Shown here: positions 8,120-16,906 of the stretch, piece by piece | Layout: every line of letters starts with the position of its first letter | Numbering within the stretch: the stretch's first letter is position 1 | Source: Canibacter sp052085365 | GTDB lineage: Bacteria; Actinomycetota; Actinomycetes; Actinomycetales; Microbacteriaceae | Assembly: GCA_052085365.1 (NCBI GenBank) | Contig: JBQDFP010000005.1 | Coordinates: 1-64,000 of the forward strand | Reading direction: 5' to 3' | Length of the DNA stretch: 64,000 nucleotides | Notes under the pieces: generated by a model | Told to the model about the DNA's origin: nothing | Databases searched by the model: none | The model's input: the letters and a program-made list of their open reading frames with translations, nothing else | Made by a program: the position numbers and the translations under genes

Positions 8120-9292
8120 ATGAGCGTGGATCTTTACGAGTACCAGGCACGAGATTTGTTCGAGAAATACGAGGTGCCGGTGCTCGCCGGTATCGTCGCC
8201 GACACACCTGAAGAGGTGAAAGCGGCCGCTGAGAAACTTGGCGGAGTCGTTGTAGTGAAAGCTCAGGTCAAAACCGGTGGGCGCGGCAAAGCTGGCGGCG
8301 TGAAAGTTGCCAAGAACCCCGAAGAAGCATTCGAAGCGGCACAGTCGATTCTTGGACTCGACATCAAGGGGCACGTAGTTGAGCGCGTAATGGTTGCGGC
8401 CGGAGCAAATATTGAGCAGGAATTCTACTTCTCGGTGCTGCTCGACCGCGCAAACCGTTCACTTCTGTCGCTGTGCAGTGTCGAAGGTGGCATGGAGATC
8501 GAACAGCTTGCAGTCGAGAAACCAGAAGCCCTCGCTCGTGTAGCAATCGATCCACTCACTGGAATCGATGCGTCAAAAGCTGAGGAAATCGCGCGGAAAG
8601 CAAAGTTCCCAGAAGAGCTCATTGCAAAAGTAGTTCCCGTATTCCAGAAACTCTACGAGGTGTACACGTCAGAGGACACCACCCTTGTTGAAGTGAACCC
8701 GCTCGTACTCACCGCCGAAGGCGATGTCATTGCGCTCGACGGTAAAGTCTCACTTGATGAGAACGCCGAGTTCCGTCACCCGGAGCACGCGGAACTTGCT
8801 GACAAGTCCGCCGAGGACCCACTGGAAGCTAAGGCTAAAGCGCAGGACCTTAACTACGTGAAGCTCGACGGTGAAGTAGGCGTGATCGGAAACGGCGCGG
8901 GCCTCGTCATGTCAACGCTCGACGTAGTGGCATACGCAGGAGAAAAGCACGGCGGTGTCAAGCCCGCCAACTTCCTCGACATTGGTGGCGGAGCTTCGGC
9001 GGATGTCATGGCTGCTGGGCTCGATGTCATCTTGGGCGACGAACAGGTGAAGAGCGTATTTGTGAACGTATTCGGTGGCATCACCGCATGTGACGCAGTT
9101 GCTAACGGTATTGTCGGTGCGCTCGAGAAACTTGGTGGCGCTGCAAACAAGCCCCTCGTGGTTCGTCTCGACGGTAACAACGTCGAAGAAGGCCGCGCGA
9201 TTTTGGAGCAGGCCGCTCACCCGCTGGTCACTCTGATGCCGACGATGGATGACGGCGCCGACAAGGCAGCCCAGCTCGCTAACGAGCGCTAA
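8120..9292 (+). CDS. sucC: Succinyl-CoA synthetase (ADP-forming) beta subunit
   Basis: 390 residues from ATG 8120 (E. coli SucC is 388). The subunit carries the ATP-grasp domain and, with SucD, interconverts succinyl-CoA and succinate in the TCA cycle. The N-terminal DLYEYQARDLFEKY and the phosphate-binding KTGGRGKAGGVKVA are typical, and GGGASADVMAAG marks the CoA-ligase-like C-terminal half. The start is uncertain: ATG 8120 has no good ribosome-binding site, while a GTG at 8048 in the same frame lies seven bases after TAAGCT and would be leaderless, adding 24 residues not normally present in SucC. It is followed by sucD after 39 bases. Confidence 0.95.
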   Translation: MSVDLYEYQARDLFEKYEVPVLAGIVADTPEEVKAAAEKLGGVVVVKAQVKTGGRGKAGGVKVAKNPEEAFEAAQSILGLDIKGHVVERVMVAAGANIEQEFYFSVLLDRANRSLLSLCSVEGGMEIEQLAVEKPEALARVAIDPLTGIDASKAEEIARKAKFPEELIAKVVPVFQKLYEVYTSEDTTLVEVNPLVLTAEGDVIALDGKVSLDENAEFRHPEHAELADKSAEDPLEAKAKAQDLNYVKLDGEVGVIGNGAGLVMSTLDVVAYAGEKHGGVKPANFLDIGGGASADVMAAGLDVILGDEQVKSVFVNVFGGITACDAVANGIVGALEKLGGAANKPLVVRLDGNNVEEGRAILEQAAHPLVTLMPTMDDGADKAAQLANER

Positions 9293-9331
9293 TCCCACCC
9301 AGATTTCTATCGCTCAAGGAGCACATAAAAA

Positions 9332-10234
9332 ATGTCAATCTTCCTGAATAAGGACTCAAAGATCATCGTCCAGGGCATCACCGGCGGTGAAGGAACCAAA
9401 CACACCGCTCGTATGCTCGCCGCAGGCAGCAATATTGTTGGCGGAGTGAACGCACGCAAAGCCGGCACCACGGTTGAACACGTTGATGCAAACGGCAACA
9501 AACTTGAACTGCCCGTGTTTGGCACCGTTGAAGAAGCCATCCGTGAAACCGGGGCTGACGTGTCAGTAGCCTTCGTGCCACCTGCGTTCACCAAGAATGC
9601 TGCGGTTGAAGCAATCGACGCAGAAATTGGTCTGCTCGTGATCATCACCGAGGGTGTTCCCGTCAAGGACAGCGCTGAGCTGTGGGCGCACGCGAAAGCG
9701 ACCGGTAACAAGACCCGCATTATTGGTCCGAACTGCCCGGGCATCATCACACCTGAAGAGTCCCTGGCTGGTATCACCCCCGCTAACATCACAGGCAAGG
9801 GCCCGATCGGTCTCGTATCGAAGTCAGGAACCCTGACCTACCAGATGATGTACGAACTGCGCGAAGTTGGAATCTCAACCGCTATCGGTATTGGCGGCGA
9901 CCCTATCATCGGCACGACTCACATTGACGCACTCGAAGCGTTTGAAAATGACCCCGAGACTCAAGCAATTGTGATGATCGGTGAAATCGGCGGCGACGCA
10001 GAAGAGCGCGCAGCCGAGTACATTAAGGCGAACGTTACCAAGCCAGTTGTTGGATACGTTGCCGGATTCACCGCACCTGAGGGAAAGACCATGGGTCACG
10101 CCGGTGCGATCGTCTCAGGCTCAGCTGGCACTGCGCAGGCGAAGAAAGAAGCGCTCGAAGCAGCTGGAGTGAAGGTTGGTAAGACCCCAACTGAGACTGC
10201 TAACTTGATGAAAGAAATCATCAAGGGTCTCTAA
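9332..10234 (+). CDS. sucD: Succinyl-CoA synthetase alpha subunit
   Basis: 300 residues. The CoA-binding Rossmann domain starts at SKIIVQGITGGEGTKH, and the phosphorylated catalytic histidine is H256 in GKTMGHAGAIVSG. Forms the active enzyme with SucC and carries the phosphohistidine intermediate. The start has a CAAGGAGC ribosome-binding site. sucC and sucD form one operon that ends at the hairpin at 10256-10301. Together with Kgd (31.6 kb) and Icd (14.6 kb) the window encodes several TCA-cycle steps, although Kgd and Icd are on separate transcripts. Confidence 0.97.
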   Translation: MSIFLNKDSKIIVQGITGGEGTKHTARMLAAGSNIVGGVNARKAGTTVEHVDANGNKLELPVFGTVEEAIRETGADVSVAFVPPAFTKNAAVEAIDAEIGLLVIITEGVPVKDSAELWAHAKATGNKTRIIGPNCPGIITPEESLAGITPANITGKGPIGLVSKSGTLTYQMMYELREVGISTAIGIGGDPIIGTTHIDALEAFENDPETQAIVMIGEIGGDAEERAAEYIKANVTKPVVGYVAGFTAPEGKTMGHAGAIVSGSAGTAQAKKEALEAAGVKVGKTPTETANLMKEIIKGL

Positions 10235-10255
10235 CCTCATACACTGCTCGAAACT

Positions 10256-10301
10256 GAGGGTGGATCACTTCCATAACGGTAATGATCCACCCTCATTTTT
10301 T
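10256..10301 (+). terminator. Intrinsic terminator of sucCD
   Basis: A perfect 12-base stem (GAGGGTGGATCA / TGATCCACCCTC) with a 15-base loop is followed by a run of Ts. It lies between the convergent sucD and siderophore ATPase genes and may also stop the opposite strand. Confidence 0.9.
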
Positions 10302-10314
10302 GTCAGTATTGCTG

Positions 10315-11112
10315 CTAAAGTTCTGGTGTGCGCACGCGTGGAACATCCATTGAGACGCGGTGATAATACGCAAACCTACCGACGTCCGCATGCACGACTT
10401 TCACCGGGGTGCGGAAGACTTGCGACAGTACGTCGTCAGTAATGAGCTCATCAGGGTGGGCGGCATGGGTTACCATCCCCGCGTCCATCGCCACAATAAA
10501 GTCGGCATACGACGCTGCGAAATTAATGTCATGTAAGACGATGACGATCGTTCGACCAAGTTCGTGACACGCACGCTGGAGCATTTGCATCATCTGCACC
10601 GAATGCTGCGCATCAAGGTTATTGAGTGGTTCGTCAAGCAGCATATATGGGGTGTCTTGGGCAAGTACCATCGCCACGTAGGCACGCTGCCGTTGCCCGC
10701 CTGAGAGCTCATCGAGAAAACGCTGCTCGAGGTCATTGAGGCCGAGAAAGTCGATCGCGCTTGAAATAGCTTCTTCATCTTCGCCAGTGAGGCGACCGCC
10801 GCTATACGGATATCTTCCGAACCCGACGAGCTGGCGAACAGTAAGTCGCGTCACGAAATGATTTTCTTGACGCAAGACCGACACGAGTTTGGCAACCTGT
10901 TTTGATGGTGCGTTCTGTACATCAACTTCGTCTATATGGACTGTGCCGGAGTCAGCTTTTGTGAGCCTGCCCATCATGGTGAGCAGTGTTGATTTGCCGG
11001 CGCCATTCGGGCCGACGAGAGCTGTGATGCCACCCGGGGGAAGTTCAAGATCAATCGGTCCGACTTGAACTTCGTTCGAGTAGCGTTTTGTGAGCTCAGA
11101 AATTCGGATCAC
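10315..11112 (-). CDS. Iron-siderophore ABC transporter ATP-binding protein (CeuD/YclP type)
   Basis: 265 residues from GTG 11112, whose GTGA overlaps the stop of the upstream permease gene; longer in-frame starts run into that gene and are rejected. Walker A GPNGAGKS (34-41), signature LSGGQRQRAYVAM, Walker B YMLLDEPLNNLD and the H-loop VLHDINFAASY are all present. It energises import through the two permeases encoded upstream. Family resemblance to FecE/FepC-type ATPases, combined with the permease types, points to the petrobactin/enterobactin-like CeuBCDE group, but the ligand cannot be told from sequence. Last gene of the operon. Confidence 0.92.
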   Translation of the reverse strand: MIRISELTKRYSNEVQVGPIDLELPPGGITALVGPNGAGKSTLLTMMGRLTKADSGTVHIDEVDVQNAPSKQVAKLVSVLRQENHFVTRLTVRQLVGFGRYPYSGGRLTGEDEEAISSAIDFLGLNDLEQRFLDELSGGQRQRAYVAMVLAQDTPYMLLDEPLNNLDAQHSVQMMQMLQRACHELGRTIVIVLHDINFAASYADFIVAMDAGMVTHAAHPDELITDDVLSQVFRTPVKVVHADVGRFAYYHRVSMDVPRVRTPEL

Positions 11113-12173
11113 AACCGGCCCTTTCGTAACACGACAAACAAGAAGAAGAGGCCACCCACGAGTTCCACAATAACGGTGACAGCACCGCCAGCGTAAAAAA
11201 CGTGTCGCAGCACAAAATACGCGGCTAATAACACCACGTACCCGATCAGCCATGCGACCGGGAAGATGAGCCGATGATCATAGGTGTCGGTGAGCGTGTA
11301 GGCAATTGTGGCGATCAGAAAACCGAGGAAGGTCATCGGGCCCACGAGCGATGTTGTCATTGCCATCAGCACAGAAATTAGTGTGAGGCTTACGATGAGT
11401 AGACGCCGGTGGTTTAGCCCGAGATTGGTTGCCACATCGGAACCCAGGGCGAGCACGTTGAGTCTGCCGCTGAGTAAATAAATGAGCACCCCAGCAACGG
11501 CGCAGATCGGAAGGACTGCAGGTAAGAGAGCAGTATCGGCGTTGGACATGTTGCCAAATAGTCGGGCGGTGAGCACGTCAAACTCGTTGGGATCCAGCAG
11601 CCGTTGCATAAACGTCGACACTGAGGCCATACCGCCGCCAAGAATAATGCCGACCAGGAGCATGACGTGAATGTTGCCGAAGCGACCATTGAGCAGCCAT
11701 GAATACAACAGGACCGCAAAAATGACCATCACACCGGTTTGTAGAAAGAATCCGCCGAACCCGTCGAGCCCTTGCAAATGAGCAGCGCTGAAAAAGAACA
11801 CTGTTGCGGTCTGAATTAACACGTACAGCGATTCAAAACCCATGATTGACGGGGTAATGATGCGGTTGTTGGTGACCGTGTGAAACGCCACCGTTGCGAA
11901 CGACTGGCAGAACGTCACCACTGCGACAACCACAATTGTGGACACTCTCATGTTACTGATCCGCCACCACTTTTCGCTCAGCACTGGATGGCGGTTGTCG
12001 TATCCGAGTAACGCGAACGTGGTGCAGATGGCGAGAACCACGAGTATTCCAACAATGACCAAATACTTTCTACGGTGACGTCTGTCGACAAACGGTCCCG
12101 CAGACCGTTCTGCCCGTTCTGCGGAGCCCAAGACCCGTGAGTCGAGCGCCGGGTTGAGTGAAATTTTAGACAC
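11109..12173 (-). CDS. Iron-siderophore ABC transporter permease (CeuC/YclO type)
   Basis: 354 residues from GTG 12173, overlapping the 3' end of the first permease gene by eight bases. FecCD family with about nine to ten hydrophobic segments after a ~50-residue N-terminal cytoplasmic stretch. The motif NRIITPSIMGFESLYVLIQT is that of the second permease in CeuBC/YclNO pairs. Forms the heterodimeric membrane channel with the product of the preceding gene. Longer starts inside the upstream permease gene are less likely because translation coupling through the overlap is the usual arrangement. Confidence 0.9.
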   Translation of the reverse strand: MSKISLNPALDSRVLGSAERAERSAGPFVDRRHRRKYLVIVGILVVLAICTTFALLGYDNRHPVLSEKWWRISNMRVSTIVVVAVVTFCQSFATVAFHTVTNNRIITPSIMGFESLYVLIQTATVFFFSAAHLQGLDGFGGFFLQTGVMVIFAVLLYSWLLNGRFGNIHVMLLVGIILGGGMASVSTFMQRLLDPNEFDVLTARLFGNMSNADTALLPAVLPICAVAGVLIYLLSGRLNVLALGSDVATNLGLNHRRLLIVSLTLISVLMAMTTSLVGPMTFLGFLIATIAYTLTDTYDHRLIFPVAWLIGYVVLLAAYFVLRHVFYAGGAVTVIVELVGGLFFLFVVLRKGRL

Positions 12174-13164
12174 GGCGGCGGCTCCATAAAATGAGAGCAA
12201 TAAATATTGCTGCGCCGATGAAACCGAGCACAAGAGAAACAGGGATCTCAAACGGCATACGTACTACCCGCCCGACTATGTCGCAGATTGTCACGATCCA
12301 GATTCCGCCCAGGCAGACCCACGGTAGGTTGCTGCGCAGGTTATCCCCGCGCAGCATAGACACGAGGTTTGGGACGATAAGTCCGAGGAACGGAAGCGCT
12401 CCTACTATGACCGTAACCACACCGGTTGCGACTGCCACCATGGTGATCCCGAGAAGTAACACCAGGCGGTAATTAAGACCAACATTCTTTGCAATGTCTT
12501 CGCCTAAACCTGCCACGGTGAAGCGGTCTGCAGTAAAGAAAATGGCAGCTAGTACGCCTAAGACAATGTACAAGAGTTCGTAACGACCCTCTACGACACT
12601 GCCGAAGTTGCCCGCAAACCACTGACCGATTTCTTGCAGGAGATTAAATTGGAGGGCGAGGAACGTCGAGAACGCACTGACGACCGCGCCAAGCATAATA
12701 CCGACGATCGGTACGATCAATGACGACCGTAGTGTGACGCGTTGAAGAAACGCGAAAAAGATGAGGGTTCCGGCGAACGCAAAAATCACTGCGGTGAGCA
12801 TTTTCGCGACGAGGCCTGAGCCCGGAAAAAGAATCATCGCAGCTAGAAGGCCGAGGCCTGCCCACTCGGTGGTCCCCGTGGTGGTTGGTTCAACGAAACG
12901 GTTCTGCGTCAGCAGCTGCATGATGAGTCCGCACATTGCCATGCTCGCACCAGAGAGAATGAGCGAGACTGTTCGTGGAATGCGGGTGATGAAGAGCCAT
13001 TCAACGCCTTCTCCACGCAGTTCCGCTACGCCTATGATGATCGAAAGATAGATCAAGCCGCAGGTTCCGGCAAGGGCGATGCCGAGCCAAAATGCTGATC
13101 GGAGCTTGTGGCGACGCAGAACTTGGGCTCGCTCAGCGCTTTGTGGTGATGCCGTAATGGTCAT
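12166..13164 (-). CDS. Iron-siderophore ABC transporter permease (CeuB/YclN type)
   Basis: 332 residues, FecCD family, with about nine to ten membrane segments beginning at residue ~24. The motif NRFVEPTTTGTTEWAGLG is typical of the first permease of CeuBC/YclNO pairs. It is the second gene of the operon, separated from the binding-protein gene by 88 bases that hold a strong hairpin (13190-13236). No clear Shine-Dalgarno precedes the ATG. Downstream genes overlap it, so the permeases and ATPase are probably translated as a coupled set. Confidence 0.92.
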   Translation of the reverse strand: MTITASPQSAERAQVLRRHKLRSAFWLGIALAGTCGLIYLSIIIGVAELRGEGVEWLFITRIPRTVSLILSGASMAMCGLIMQLLTQNRFVEPTTTGTTEWAGLGLLAAMILFPGSGLVAKMLTAVIFAFAGTLIFFAFLQRVTLRSSLIVPIVGIMLGAVVSAFSTFLALQFNLLQEIGQWFAGNFGSVVEGRYELLYIVLGVLAAIFFTADRFTVAGLGEDIAKNVGLNYRLVLLLGITMVAVATGVVTVIVGALPFLGLIVPNLVSMLRGDNLRSNLPWVCLGGIWIVTICDIVGRVVRMPFEIPVSLVLGFIGAAIFIALILWSRRRV

Positions 13165-13189
13165 AGAAATTTCTTGTGAGAATGATTTT

Positions 13190-13236
13190 GGTGCACCGCT
13201 CGCGCGCTTGGAAATGAGTCGCGCGAGCGGTGCACC
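13190..13236 (-). other. Intercistronic 17-bp hairpin between siderophore-binding protein and permease genes
   Basis: A perfect 17-base inverted repeat (GGTGCACCGCTCGCGCG and its complement) encloses a 13-base loop. No strong T-run follows on the reverse strand (CAAAATCATTC), so it is a poor terminator and more likely a partial terminator or an mRNA 3'-end stabiliser that favours the binding-protein transcript. Confidence 0.8.
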
Positions 13237-13252
13237 ACAGGTTGAACGCTGG

Positions 13253-14278
13253 CTACGCTGCGTTCTTAAATGTTTCAGTCATATCTTCTAATACTTCGGT
13301 GTACTGCAATATATCTTCACGCAGGTAGTAGGAAGCGGGGAGATAGATGATGTGACCCGACTCTTTGACTGCAGTGACATCTTGCAAGGCGGGAGATTCA
13401 GTGATCAACTCCTTGGCAGACTTGTCCTCTCCGTCTTCGCTGGATACTGCTGCAGCCCGGTCAAGAACGAGCAAGAAGTCTGGGTTTGACTGTGCCATTG
13501 CTTCGATGGAGATATCGTCACCTTGGTGGTTTGTCGAACCATCTGATTCGAGAGCAGGGGTGAGATCAAGCAGAGAGAAGTAGTCGCCGGCGCCGCGTCC
13601 TTCAACCGGCGCAGAGTAGTTCAGGTCTTTGCCTGCAGCGACGATTCCTAACACTGTTGAATCCGGATCGTAAGCGTCTTGAGCGTCTGCAATCGCGTTA
13701 TCGAAATTATCGACAAGTTCTTGAGCTTCGTCTTGCTTGTTGAAGATCTCACCGAGGAGCTGCGTCGATTTGGTGAGATGTTCGTAGGTGTCGGCTTTCT
13801 CATCTTCCCCGATGTTTTCATCGAGAGAGACGAAAGCCGCGTCCGGTGCTGCCTTTTTAATGTCTTCGCCGTGATCGCCAAAACGGTAGCCATTGATAAT
13901 GACATCTGGGTCAGCGTTTACGACCTCGTCGAGGTTAGGTTCATGATGGTTGCCGAGATTCGTGATGCTGGAGTCTTCGGTCCATGACAGATTGTCATCC
14001 ATCAAATCGACGGGAGCGGCTACTGGGGTGACGCCCCATGCTTCGAGTGTGTGGAACGCACGGTTGTCGGTGACCATGACGCGGTCTGCGCTTTCGATAG
14101 TGACTTCTTCACCTGACATGTCGGTCACGGTGATGGGAAATTCGGCGCTTGCTGTGCCCCCACTGTTCGAGGATTCTTCGCCAGTGCCGGTGCCCGATGA
14201 GCAGCCGGTCAAAACGAGGGCGGCTGATGCCGTGAGCGCGGCGACGCTGAGGCTGAATCGCTTCAGATTTTTCTTCAC
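13253..14278 (-). CDS. Iron-siderophore ABC transporter substrate-binding lipoprotein (CeuE/YclQ-like)
   Basis: 341 residues from GTG 14278 with an AGGAGA ribosome-binding site. A lipoprotein signal peptide ends at the lipobox LTGC (C26), followed by a Gly/Ser/Glu-rich linker. The mature part is a class III periplasmic-binding fold: VTDNRAFHTLEAWGV and LGNHHEPNLDEVVNADPDVII are typical siderophore-binding segments. It is anchored on the outer face of the membrane and hands ferric siderophore to the two permeases. First gene of a four-gene operon whose promoter region carries a DtxR-like box (14380-14393), so iron repression is likely. Confidence 0.92.
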   Translation of the reverse strand: MKKNLKRFSLSVAALTASAALVLTGCSSGTGTGEESSNSGGTASAEFPITVTDMSGEEVTIESADRVMVTDNRAFHTLEAWGVTPVAAPVDLMDDNLSWTEDSSITNLGNHHEPNLDEVVNADPDVIINGYRFGDHGEDIKKAAPDAAFVSLDENIGEDEKADTYEHLTKSTQLLGEIFNKQDEAQELVDNFDNAIADAQDAYDPDSTVLGIVAAGKDLNYSAPVEGRGAGDYFSLLDLTPALESDGSTNHQGDDISIEAMAQSNPDFLLVLDRAAAVSSEDGEDKSAKELITESPALQDVTAVKESGHIIYLPASYYLREDILQYTEVLEDMTETFKNAA

Positions 14279-14379
14279 TAGTGTCTCCTAGATGGTTGCG
14301 TTGTTAGGCAGCCGGGGCCACTCGTTCGCGGGCTGAACAAGCTGGGCTCTCCTCAAAATCTTTATTCATGAGATAGAAC

Positions 14380-14393
14380 TTAGCGTACCCTAA
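14380..14393 (-). promoter_or_regulatory. Putative DtxR/IdeR iron box
   Basis: On the reverse strand the site reads TTAGGGTACGCTAA. It matches 11 of the first 14 positions of the DtxR consensus TTAGGTTAGCCTAACCTAA. A TTGACC -35-like element lies just upstream (14398-14403), so a bound repressor would block the promoter. The site is about 100 bases upstream of the siderophore-binding protein gene. DtxR-type iron repression of siderophore uptake is well known in actinomycetes; the site itself is a prediction. Confidence 0.6.
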
Positions 14394-14494
14394 CCAGGGT
14401 CAAGGCTAGTAGGTAACATCTGATGAATCAACTCGAAAGTTTGAGATCAGTGATTACTGAGATCTTTCACACAATTCAGTCCCTCACGTGATCC

Positions 14495-14543
14495 AAAAAT
14501 TTGGGGCGGACCAACACCGCTCACGGTGTGATCCGCCCCAAAC
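14495..14543 (-). terminator. Intrinsic terminator of icd
   Basis: A GC-rich inverted repeat (TTTGGGGCGGA...TCCGCCCCAAA, with an inner CACCG/CGGTG pairing) is followed on the reverse strand by ATTTTTGG, just after the icd stop. Confidence 0.85.
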
Positions 14544-14559
14544 TTAGGCGCTTCCGAAC

Positions 14560-16776
14560 CTAGAAGGAGTCAACGATCTCATTAAGACGAGCTGACGGAC
14601 GCATAACGTTCGTCGTGACTTCCTGGTTCACACGGTAGTATCCGCCGAGTTCGACCGAGCTGCCCTGAACCGCGATAAGTTCACGCTCAATCTCGTCACT
14701 TTCTGCAGCAAACTTTTCAGCAATTGGTGCAAACTGTGCCCGCAGCTGTTCGTTGTCGCTTTGTTTGGCAAGTGCTTCCGCCCAGTATCGAGCCAACCAG
14801 AAGTGACTCCCACGGTTATCACGTTCGCCAGCCTTACGTGACGGAGACTTATTCTCGTTCAAGAACTCTGCGGTGGCCTGCTCGAGCGTCGTTGCGAGCA
14901 CGCCGGCCGCTTCGTTGCCGTCACGCTGCACCTGTTTGAACGATTCAGCAAGGGCCATAAACTCGCCGAGCGAATCCCACCGCAAGTGATTCTCTTCAAC
15001 CAATTGCTGCACATGCTTGGGTGCTGATCCACCCGCGCCTGTCTCGAACAGTCCACCACCGGCAAGAAGAGGAACCACCGACAGCATTTTTGCCGAGGTG
15101 CCGAGTTCAAGAATGGGGAACAAATCAGTGTTGTAGTCACGAAGCACATTGCCTGTGACTGAAATTGTGTCTTCACCACGCCGAATGCGTTCAACTGAGA
15201 CAGCTGTTGCTTCAACGGGGGAGAGCACTTGAATATCGAGGCCCTCCGTGTTCAGTGTCGGCAGAACAGCCTCGACTTTTTTGATCAATTCCGCGTCATG
15301 TGCACGGTTCTTGTCGAGCCAGAAGATCGCAGGTGTATCTGAAATGCGTGCACGGTCGACCGCAAGTTCGATCCAGTTGCGCACCGCGTCGTCTTTGGCC
15401 TGACATGCGCGCCAGATATCGCCCGCCTGCACTTCGTGGCTCAGCAGCACGTCCCCGGCTGCGTTGACAACGTCGACGCGCCCGTCGGCTGCGATCTTAA
15501 ACGTTTTATCGTGTGAACCGTACTCTTCAGCCTTTTTCGCCATCAGGCCAACATTTGGAACCGAACCCATCGTGGTGGGATCGTAGGCACCGTGCTTCTT
15601 ACAGTCATCAATCACGGCCTGATATACACCTGCATAGGACGAATCCGGGATCACTGCGATCGTGTCTTCTTCATCACCGTCCGGTCCCCACATATGTCCA
15701 GAGGTACGGATCATTGCCGGCATTGACGCGTCGACGATGACGTCAGAAGGTACATGAAGGTTGGTGATGCCCTTGTCGCTGTTGACCATCGCCAAACGTG
15801 GACCCTCAGCAAGATCACGATCGATTGATTCGCGGATCTTAGCGGCAAGCTCTTGGTCTTCGAACTCGTCGAGGCCGGAAAGAATCCACCCCAGGCCATT
15901 CTCACCGTTGAGTCCAGCAGCGTTCAGAACATCGCCGTATTCTGCGAACGTGTGAGCGAAATATGCGCGAACAACGTGACCGAAAATGATCGGGTCACTG
16001 ACTTTCATCATGGTCGCTTTGAGGTGGACCGAGAACAGAACGTTTTCGCTTTTCGCACGCTGAATCTGCGCGGCTAAGAACCGGTCAAGGTCGGCAACCG
16101 ACATGAAGGTTGCGTCAACGATTTCCCCTTCAAGTACTTTGAGATCCGACTTCAAAACAGTTTCACTGCCGTCGCTCGCCGTGTGACGAATCGTGAGAAC
16201 GTCATCAGCGGGGATCGTCACAGACTGTTCATTCGAGAAAAAGTCATTGTTGCCCATAGTTGCAACTTCGGACTTCGAATCGCTTGACCATGCACCCATT
16301 GAGTGTGGGTGCTGGCGCGCGTACTCTTTCACCGCAAAGGGTGCACGACGGTCCGAGTTCCCCTCACGCAAAACAGGGTTTACCGCCGAGCCTTTCACCG
16401 CGTCATACCGGGCACGAATTTCACGATCTTCGTCAGTTTCAAGCTCGTCTGGGTAAGCCGGCAGTTCGAACCCGGCTGCCTGTAATTCAGCAATTGCAGC
16501 CTTGAGCTGAGGCACCGATGCCGAAATGTTTGGCAGCTTGATGATGTTCGCTTCACGAGTTTTCGCAAGCGCACCGAGTTCTGCCAGTGCATCGTTCACC
16601 TGCTGGTCTGCGGGAAGACGATCGTTGAACGCAGCGAGAATGCGTGCCGCGAGCGAGATGTCGCGAGTTTCAACTGTGATATTCGCAGTTTTTGCGAAAG
16701 CATCGACGATTGGAAGAAACGAATGTGTTGCAAGCATTGGCGCTTCGTCGGTGTACGTGTAAACAATCTTTGACAC
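14560..16776 (-). CDS. icd: Isocitrate dehydrogenase, NADP-dependent, monomeric type
   Basis: 738 residues from GTG 16776, preceded by AAGGAG at good spacing; the family is typically 735-745 residues. It begins SKIVYTYTDEAP, as monomeric (IDH-II) enzymes do. Internal segments such as GSAVNPVLREGNSDRRAP and SDKGITNLHVPSDVIVDASM match the substrate- and metal-binding regions of this family, and GGSAPKHVQQLVEENHLRWDSLGE is the conserved C-terminal region. It converts isocitrate to 2-oxoglutarate with NADPH production in the cytoplasm. Monomeric Icd is common in Corynebacterium and Micrococcales. It stands alone, with its own terminator downstream. Confidence 0.97.
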   Translation of the reverse strand: MSKIVYTYTDEAPMLATHSFLPIVDAFAKTANITVETRDISLAARILAAFNDRLPADQQVNDALAELGALAKTREANIIKLPNISASVPQLKAAIAELQAAGFELPAYPDELETDEDREIRARYDAVKGSAVNPVLREGNSDRRAPFAVKEYARQHPHSMGAWSSDSKSEVATMGNNDFFSNEQSVTIPADDVLTIRHTASDGSETVLKSDLKVLEGEIVDATFMSVADLDRFLAAQIQRAKSENVLFSVHLKATMMKVSDPIIFGHVVRAYFAHTFAEYGDVLNAAGLNGENGLGWILSGLDEFEDQELAAKIRESIDRDLAEGPRLAMVNSDKGITNLHVPSDVIVDASMPAMIRTSGHMWGPDGDEEDTIAVIPDSSYAGVYQAVIDDCKKHGAYDPTTMGSVPNVGLMAKKAEEYGSHDKTFKIAADGRVDVVNAAGDVLLSHEVQAGDIWRACQAKDDAVRNWIELAVDRARISDTPAIFWLDKNRAHDAELIKKVEAVLPTLNTEGLDIQVLSPVEATAVSVERIRRGEDTISVTGNVLRDYNTDLFPILELGTSAKMLSVVPLLAGGGLFETGAGGSAPKHVQQLVEENHLRWDSLGEFMALAESFKQVQRDGNEAAGVLATTLEQATAEFLNENKSPSRKAGERDNRGSHFWLARYWAEALAKQSDNEQLRAQFAPIAEKFAAESDEIERELIAVQGSSVELGGYYRVNQEVTTNVMRPSARLNEIVDSF

Positions 16777-16891
16777 TAAGAGCACTCCTTGGTTTTCAGA
16801 TTTAGCCAGAATTCGTGCACGGCTCTGGTCTCCGTCTACCAATCTACCGTCAACTGCACGCGTGGGGTCAGGATTCTTGATCAGCGACGGT

Positions 16892-16897
16892 TAGACT
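16892..16897 (+). promoter_or_regulatory. -10 hexamer TAGACT, leaderless start of DUF6350 gene
   Basis: TAGACT is followed by nine bases and ATG 16907, without a Shine-Dalgarno sequence. Hexamer and spacing are identical to those of pcrA. Confidence 0.5.
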
Positions 16898-16906
16898 TTC
16901 GTCAGC

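Noticed and set aside
16450..16480. tRNA T-loop-like GTTCGAACC
   Set aside because: It lies within icd coding sequence and has no acceptor or anticodon stems; no tRNA was found in the window.
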